Shown here: positions 20,000-25,388 of the stretch, piece by piece
Layout: each line of letters starts with the position of its first letter
Numbering within the stretch: the stretch's first letter is position 1
NCBI GenBank assembly: GCA_020650975.1
Contig: JAIPMN010002537.1
Span: 1-25,388 of the forward strand
Length of the DNA stretch: 25,388 nt
Direction: 5' to 3'
DNA from: Apostichopus californicus
Lineage: Eukaryota; Echinodermata; Holothuroidea; Aspidochirotida; Stichopodidae
Made by a program: the position numbers and the translations under genes
The notes under the pieces: generated by a model
The model's input: the letters and a program-made list of their open reading frames with translations, nothing else
Databases searched by the model: none
What the model was told of the DNA's origin: nothing

Positions 20000-21729
20000 A
20001 GCAAGATGTTTCATGTTTTCTCACATGATGTAAATCACCTTGCTTCCTTCTAAATCGTTCTGTTGGTTCCTTTCGTATTAGCAGCATATGATGAATTTTT
20101 CCTTCAGCAAACCTCATATTTACACATGTTGTGTCTTGAAAAAGTCTGGAATTAACATTTGTTGTGAAAAGCTGAGGAACCACATGTCGAGCACACAGGT
20201 CACTTAATCAGCTATTTGGAAGCATCACAAAGCTTGTTATGAACAAGTAAGGCATATTGGGTTCAAATAATATGTTTGGTATCAAGAAAGAAAAACTTGT
20301 TAAGGACAGATGGCATTACTAAATTGTTTTGTATGAAGTTGAAGGAATTTTTGTTTGTTTGACTTAGAATTAACAAAGCAATGGAAAGCTGTCATCATCA
20401 TCATTAATTTAAGCTAAGTTCCAAACATTTAAACCTTTCTTGAAAACTAGTAACTATACAGATCTAACATAACCCGCCACCCAATTTTCTATTATTCATT
20501 CTGCACTTTGATGTATCAGAAGTTTTCAGAACCAAAAGTTCTGTAAAAAGTCATCCTTTCATGTATTTGTGTAGTATCTGGTGAACCATGAAAATCACAT
20601 TCCACTGGGATTAACCTATCACCATCTCTTAATGCAGTAGTCATGACTGCTGGTCAGCTTAGAATTGATCTGGACTGGTATGGTGTTCTTAAAGTAGCTG
20701 GGTGTGTTTGACTTCTGAAAATTATTACTGCATACATTTCACAACTTTGATCAAATTCGAAATATTGATTTTGGTTTGCAAAATGTGAGGGTTAGTTTTC
20801 AAAAGTTTCCAGTGACCTGAGGTGAACATTAATACATTATTGTACCTTTTAAAGTTGAGGTAAAAGAATGTTAACATCAGGAGAGAGGCCAAATAACCTT
20901 TCTCCTGACTAATTAGTAACGAAAAGAAATCATGAAGTCTGGAGAAATCAACATTTTGAGAGCTCATGTCAAGATGCTGGAGAATGAATGTGATCCAGCA
21001 TTAGATTTCTGTCATTTTGAAATGTTTCTTTTTACAACATAGCTCTAACAGAGGCATATTTGTGAAAACTAAGGATATCACAAAATACAGTGGCCTCTGT
21101 GCTTGTAATAAGTTAACTGTTACTAGATATTGAGTTCCATATCGTTCTGTAGGAGCAAGGCAACTATTTCAATTTGTCAGAGCCTCCCACCTTTCTTCTT
21201 TCAAGTAATATTGGTTACCAGCTCTGCAATTGATTCTAGTATTAGCAATATTACGTAGGCCTAGGTGAGGATTTATAAAGATAAAATTTCTGGTTCTGAC
21301 CCTTCGAAATCGTCATTAAAACAATATTTCAGAGATGCCATTTGAACGAAATATTTGATCCAAATATGGATAGGCTATTGAAATCCAGTACTGCCTTGCT
21401 GTCGTAACACACTTGCTTCCAATACGTAATGTTATCCTCTATCGAGTCTATTAGAAGGGCAGGCTACGATAATATCGGCAGCCTAACCTTTACATTGTAA
21501 CGTTCAGCCCTTATGTTAGGCTTACACACGACAACACTGGCTGTGCTCAACTTTTAGTAGCACAATTGTTTTCCGGTACTAGTAAAACGGATAGGCCTAT
21601 GTAGTACTAGTATACAATACCTGGTGAATTTCTTATTCAGATGACGTGTGGAGTAAAACTGTTTTGATTCTCTTTGCTATGGTCACTCCATTGAAAGCTT
21701 ATTTGCCATCACTTTTTTTTTTCGTCGTC

Positions 21730-21970
21730 CATGTTAGTCGTGTACATCGTTAAGATCAGTGGTCACAGATGTGATCCGTGTCACCTCGGTGGTTGCGTGA
21801 TCGTATGCAACAAGTCGGCTAAACACAAAATCGCAGACGACTTTGTCGTGTCGTGTGAATGCGCCTTTTGCTTCCGGCCGGTTTTGTAAGTTCGGCACTA
21901 GGCGTAATTCCAAATCGTTCTTTGTAGTGATCAGTGGAGAACCATAAGATATGAACCACGTCGTGTTAAA
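21730..21970. other. CpG-dense patch of unknown nature
   Basis: Over about 240 bases CpG is far more frequent than in the surrounding DNA (for example TCGTGTCGTGTGAATGCGCC and CTTCCGGCCGG), with an internal hairpin ACGAC-TTT-GTCGT. The minus strand is open for 111 codons (22069-21734) but shows no recognised domain. It may be a relic of a mobile element or a small regulatory island. Confidence 0.35.
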
Positions 21971-22156
21971 ACGACTGGTTAAACGAGACTTTTGTATACT
22001 GTTGAACAACGTGACTTGACTTTTCTTTATGCTGGTTTTGGTTTTATTTGTTTGTAAGAAAGATTCCAATTTTCTTTAAAAGAACTGTGACATTGGAAAA
22101 GCATAAACACAAATATCCGAAAGTTAATTAGGTAAATGAAAAGGATCGGACATACC

Positions 22157-22249
22157 TACGGTGGCTTAATAGGGACTTTGGGGGAGGGTGGAATAAGTGT
22201 TCCCAAATCTCAATATTTTTCTTTCCTATGTCCATATTAAGCCACCGTA
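22157..22249. mobile_element. Candidate 89-bp TA-flanked MITE, or large hairpin
   Basis: TACGGTGGCTTAATA (22157-22171) and its exact reverse complement (22235-22249) face each other across 63 bases; beyond the 15 perfect pairs GGAC also matches after one mismatch. Taking TA as the target duplication, the element is CGGTGGC...GCCACCG, 89 bp, TA-flanked as in Tc1/mariner insertions. It is too short to encode anything. Confidence 0.5.
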
Positions 22250-23034
22250 CATCTCTGACAGGGTACCACCAAAAGAAAAGAAAAATTACAAGAAACAAGT
22301 TGATACCATTGCAGGGGCTGTTAATTTTATTGCATAATTTATGAAATTTATTAATAAAAGTGACAGTTTTATGGGATGTTATTAAAGCTTTTGCCATTGT
22401 AATAAAAACCATGTTGTTTCCAACTAGACATACCTCATTTAAAATGAACTTTTCTCATGATCTGTTTAGATGTATGTCAACTGAATATATCCATATTATC
22501 GGTTAAAATTTGCCAAAAAATCCAAATATTGCTTAATAGGTACTCATACTTGTACATTGAGAAGAAAAAGTATTTAAACTTTGTCTCTCAGTGCAAAGTA
22601 GAACTATTTGACTATATCTGGAAGTTTTGGGTCATTTAATGTGTGCTTGGGATCTCTTTAAAACTCATATTATTTACATTAAGAAGATAACGTTTATTAA
22701 TTATCAATTTGTATGAAACAAATTAACAGTGGAGGGGGAGGGGTACCTTGGGCATTTGTATCTCAAAAATTCAACATTACATGTTTGAGGATTCTAAAAG
22801 TTTAATCCACAGGGAATTGGACCTACTATCACAGATTAGGTTAATCTCTTGCTCATAGGCAAAAAATCTGATGTCAATTATGCAAACTTAAACAAATGGT
22901 GATTATTACATGGTATGGACAGCTACTTCTGAAATATTGTCGCAGTGTTAAGACAGCAAAAATCGTCTTATTATTCTAGTATTTAAAACTTTTCTTTGGA
23001 AATATTTTCAAAATAAATGTGCCTTAACTTTTTC

Positions 23035-23171
23035 CATACACACGTTTTCCTTTATTAAACATAGTAACATAGAGAACACCTTCACCGATACATTTTTAAT
23101 GCCTTTATCTTGGTTTTTAAAATTTAAATTAAAATTTCAGATGTTTGGTCTTGCTGTCTTCCGGAATGATT
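23035..23171 (-). other. Candidate terminal 3' exon of the minus-strand gene (split stop plus 3' UTR)
   Basis: On the minus strand a long CT repeat followed by TTTTCAG gives a textbook acceptor, with the exon starting at 23171. Its first base A would complete the TA left by the previous exon to TAA, so the exon would be almost wholly untranslated. An AATAAA polyadenylation signal on the minus strand (TTTATT on plus, 23051-23056) follows about 115 bases later. The left boundary is only an estimate from that signal. This is inference from three concordant signals; other acceptors are possible. Confidence 0.4.
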
Positions 23172-23177
23172 CTGAAA

Positions 23178-23199
23178 AGAGAGAGAGAGAGAGAGAGAG
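23178..23199 (+). repeat. (AG)n microsatellite
   Basis: Eleven AG dinucleotides. Read on the minus strand it is a CT repeat directly upstream of TTTTCAG, and would serve as the polypyrimidine tract of the proposed terminal exon of the minus-strand gene. Confidence 0.95.
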
Positions 23200-23835
23200 G
23201 TGGTGCTTAATTAATGTATGGATAAAAAGTACAAATTCTATCATTAACAAGATAGAAGGAACAAAATGATGTTACATTTGTTAAAAAATGCAGGTGATAT
23301 ATATGTACTAAACTAGAACAAAGAAAATCACCACTTTTTTTCTTTTGGAGGGTAAGGGCAAGTGAGGGGAAAGGAAGAGGGCCACATTTGGATTAGTTAT
23401 AATTACACCTAATCCTCCACACTGATGAGAACTGGCTCATCCGAGCTTTCTAATCTGCATTTCCCTGCGAGGTCATATCTGATGGGTGATACACAGTACT
23501 GGATTACCCCGGCTAAATCGAAGGTGCTAAATTGCTAGTTAGCTTGGCCAGGTGGGGCGGAAAATTGTTCAGACGGTGTGTATCTGATATGTCTGGACCC
23601 GACTGCTTAGGAATTCATGGTCAGGCTCAACATGTGCCTCATTAGCGTAGGGCAGGAAAATACGCCATGTGCAACTCAAAAACCATTTTTAGGCTTTTGT
23701 GGATGAAGCCAGTCACCGAGGTTCAAAAAATGCAAACGGTAAAAGAGGTCTCAAAGTTTGTGGAGGACATCTGCTGATCCTTCCAGAAAGAATAAAAAAT
23801 GTTGTTGGAAATTTTTCGGATTGTGAAGTACTTAC

Positions 23836-24086
23836 TAAGCTATCTGATTCTCGACAGCTACCTCTTCCTTAACAGGTGCCTCTTCTTTAATAGCTACCTC
23901 TTCCTCAACAGCTACCTCTTCCTGAACAGCTACCTCTTCCTCAACAGCTACCTCTTCCTCAACAGCTACCTCTTCCTCAACAGCTACCTCTTCCTCAACA
24001 GCTACCTCTTCCTCAACAGCTACCTCTTCCTCAGCAACCTCACCTCTAACCACTGGACGGAAAAAAGACCCAGCAGCATCTACCTT
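23836..24086 (-). CDS. Exon of the same unnamed gene: acidic EEEVAV hexapeptide repeats
   Basis: Read on the minus strand. A strong acceptor (CTTCTTCCAACAG|AAG) and a perfect donor (TTA|GTAAGT) bracket 251 bases. In phase 0, which fits the preceding discoidin exon, it encodes [18 protein letters not shown], then ten hexapeptides (six EEEVAV, one QEEVAV, one EEEVAI, one KEEAPV, one KEEVAV; 24032-23853), then ENQIA. The acidic, low-complexity tail probably forms a helix or extended linker. If the GTAAGT donor is not used the next codon is TAG, so this could be the terminal exon. The gene is not recognised. Confidence 0.7.
23853..24032 (-). repeat. Coding minisatellite, ten 18-bp units
   Basis: The plus-strand unit is ACCTCTTCCTCAACAGCT, nearly identical across the central six copies and diverged in the leftmost three. 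The unit is a multiple of three, so copy number can change without frameshift. The minus-strand frame gives EEEVAV repeats and is the one flanked by good splice sites. Confidence 0.93.
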
Positions 24087-24667
24087 CTGTTGGAAGAAGG
24101 ATAATTGTCATGGAAATGTCAGGTGATTCAGGTCAAAGATAGGAACCTATCATCAAAATAATTTGGGTCTGCTATGACAGCCTAAAAGACAGTTAGACAT
24201 TTCAGGTTTTCTTGTTCTTATTTTCTTGAAAAATATGCAAAAAAAAAGTTTAAAAAGTGGTGGAGGGGGAGCAACTACTAGGGTGCACACACAGGAATTA
24301 TCAAAAGGGTGGGGGGGGGGGACTGGGCTGGGAAGCAAGTATTGGTAGAGACTGAAATTCATTGACAGGGCAAAGAAACATTGTGAAAAGTGATGTACAT
24401 GCTTGCCCTTGAAGCATGATAAAGTATTTCCACCATGTATCTCTCTAGATTAAACGATGCTCGTAGCCAATAATTAGCATTAAAAAATCCCAGAAAGGGG
24501 GTCGGAATGAGGGGTAGGGTGGGGTGGAGGAAGGAGTTGGGATGAGGAATGGCCTCGGGTTGGGGGAGGGGCTCAGCCCCAAATGTGACCTCCCTGAATC
24601 CATCTCTGAATGTGATTTTATCATCCTGTTTCCTGTTCTCCCCACCCCCTTCTTCCAACTTCCCCCT

Positions 24668-24682
24668 ACACACACACACACA
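24668..24682 (+). repeat. (AC)n microsatellite
   Basis: A short AC repeat (CTACACACACACACACAAAC) lies in the intron between the two supported minus-strand exons. That intron also holds a G11 run (24311-24321) and a G-rich patch near 24500-24570. Confidence 0.9.
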
Positions 24683-24749
24683 AACAGAGCCAACATCCTG
24701 CAATAATAATTTAAAGTACTGAAATAAAATTAGAGAGGGCTTCACAAAC

Positions 24750-24878
24750 CTCACAACCCAAGATTTCGATCATAAGGCTTGGGACGTTGTCACATGAAGG
24801 AATGACACGGATGAACTTCAGGTCAATCTCCACCTCCAGCTTGTATGTTTCGACGGATTCGACAGAAGCTGGGAAGAC
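24750..24878 (-). CDS. Internal exon of an unnamed gene: end of an F5/8 type C (discoidin-like) domain
   Basis: Read on the minus strand. A pyrimidine-rich tract and TTTAATAG|GTC precede it, and TGTGAG|GTTTGT follows. It is 129 bases and only one frame is open across it (43 codons, phase 0 at both ends). The translation starts VFPASVESVETYKLEVEIDL and ends KFIRVIPSC...LMIEILGCE. The pattern of a hydrophobic FIRVIP strand, then a variable loop, then xxEILGC is the C-terminal half of F5/8 type C domains, where the last Cys closes the domain disulfide. Such domains occur in secreted or cell-surface glycan- and lipid-binding proteins. Upstream exons lie outside the window; none is convincing between 24879 and 25388. 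No ATG-started ORF covers it. Confidence 0.72.
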
Positions 24879-24904
24879 CTATTAAACAAGCAGAGGAAAG
24901 GAGA

Positions 24905-25244
24905 CACAGTGAGATTAGTTCTAGTCTTAGATCTAGTAGATGGACCAATGATATCCATCAAACACTGAGAATGGTCTAGTCTTAGATCTATTTGATAGAC
25001 CAAAGATATCCATCAAACACAGTGAGATTAGTCTAGTCGTAGATCTAGTTGATAGACCAATGATATCCATCAAACACAGTGAGATTAGTCTAGTCGTAGA
25101 TCTAGTTGATAGACCAAAGATATCCATCAAACACTGAGATTGGTTCTAGTCTTAGATCTATTTGACAGACCAAAGATATCCCTCAAACACAGTGAGATTG
25201 GTCTAGTCGTAGATCTAGTTGATAGACCAAAGATATCCATCAAA
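24905..25244 (+). repeat. Minisatellite, six copies of a 55-58 bp unit
   Basis: Copies start near 24905, 24963, 25018, 25075, 25132 and 25188. Each contains GAT(A)GACCAA(A/T)GATATCCATCAAA-type sequence preceded by a TAGATCTA core. Two subtypes alternate (TCTTAGATCTATTTGA and TCGTAGATCTAGTTGA), which suggests higher-order duplication. It sits in an intron of the minus-strand gene, about 26 bases upstream of the acceptor at 24879. Confidence 0.93.
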
Positions 25245-25388
25245 CAGGTGTAACACACAATCACCACAAGGGAATTTATTTGCAATCTGCCAGTACATTA
25301 TATATGTGTACGTTAATCTGTACGTTATATCAAAAGTCAAGCAATCCAAGAGACGGGAGGTGACACCATTTTAACACTTGATGATGGT

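Larger units (their letters stand above)
17871..23034. other. Intergenic region between the two convergent genes
   Basis: No exon could be supported on either strand. It holds the 137-bp tandem repeats (18411-18768) and the following G-rich tract, the 626-bp inverted-repeat element (19374-19999), a CpG-dense patch (about 21730-21970) and the 15-bp inverted repeat pair (22157-22249). The remaining stretches (20000-21240, 22420-23030) are plain AT-rich DNA. Open frames of 60 to 111 codons here have no recognisable domains. Confidence 0.65.

Noticed and set aside
21734-22069. 111-codon minus-strand open frame
   Set aside because: Composition is driven by the CpG-rich patch; no recognisable domain, splice context or partner exons.
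23799-24104. Plus-strand open frame with repeated LNSYLF hexapeptides
   Set aside because: It is the antisense shadow of the 18-bp minisatellite. It extends past the minus-strand splice sites, has no splice support of its own, and the flanking residues look random.

Overview
The window is animal nuclear DNA. It has an AT-rich, intron-heavy layout, GT...AG introns of about 0.3 to 1.6 kb, microsatellites, minisatellites and small inverted-repeat elements. The non-coding parts are full of AGGCCTA-type words such as TATAGGCCTATA. I associate that pattern with marine deuterostome invertebrates, especially echinoderms, but this is a guess from texture and not a taxonomic proof.

The main content is one complete plus-strand gene, CDS 2550-16797. 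I reconstructed it as 17 coding exons whose splice phases all agree. The sum is 3027 bases, or 1008 residues plus a stop. It is the orthologue of SEC23IP (p125), the SEC23-interacting protein of the DDHD phospholipase A1-like family; from memory the human protein is about 1000 residues. Domain order is: a short N-terminus with the SFLGQT motif, a proline-rich COPII-binding region (exons 2 to 4), a WWE domain (exons 4 and 5), the lipase-fold half with VHGIG and GHSLG (exons 6 to 10), a SAM domain (exons 10 and 11), a charged linker (exon 12) and the DDHD domain (exons 13 to 17). The first coding exon is short (37 codons plus one base). It was recovered because it has a strong start context, an in-frame upstream stop, N-terminal similarity to the human protein and exactly the phase exon 2 needs.

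At the right edge a second gene runs on the minus strand and enters from outside the window, tail to tail with SEC23IP. Two exons are well supported. One (24878-24750) encodes the end of an F5/8 type C (discoidin-like) domain. The other (24086-23836) encodes ten acidic hexapeptide repeats of EEEVAV type. A third, mostly untranslated 3' exon (about 23171-23035) is proposed; it would complete a stop codon split by the intron. I cannot name this gene.

The rest (1-2549, the introns, and about 17-23 kb) is non-coding as far as I can see. It holds a 626-bp element with long terminal inverted repeats, two smaller candidate MITEs, several minisatellites (137, 57, 40, 20 and 19 bp units), a pair of near-perfect hairpins in intron 1, and a decayed copy of the end of exon 15 within intron 15. 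Intron 3 carries a promoter-like cluster (bZIP palindrome, octamer, TATA box). I found no tRNA, rRNA or CRISPR, and no prokaryotic or viral gene.
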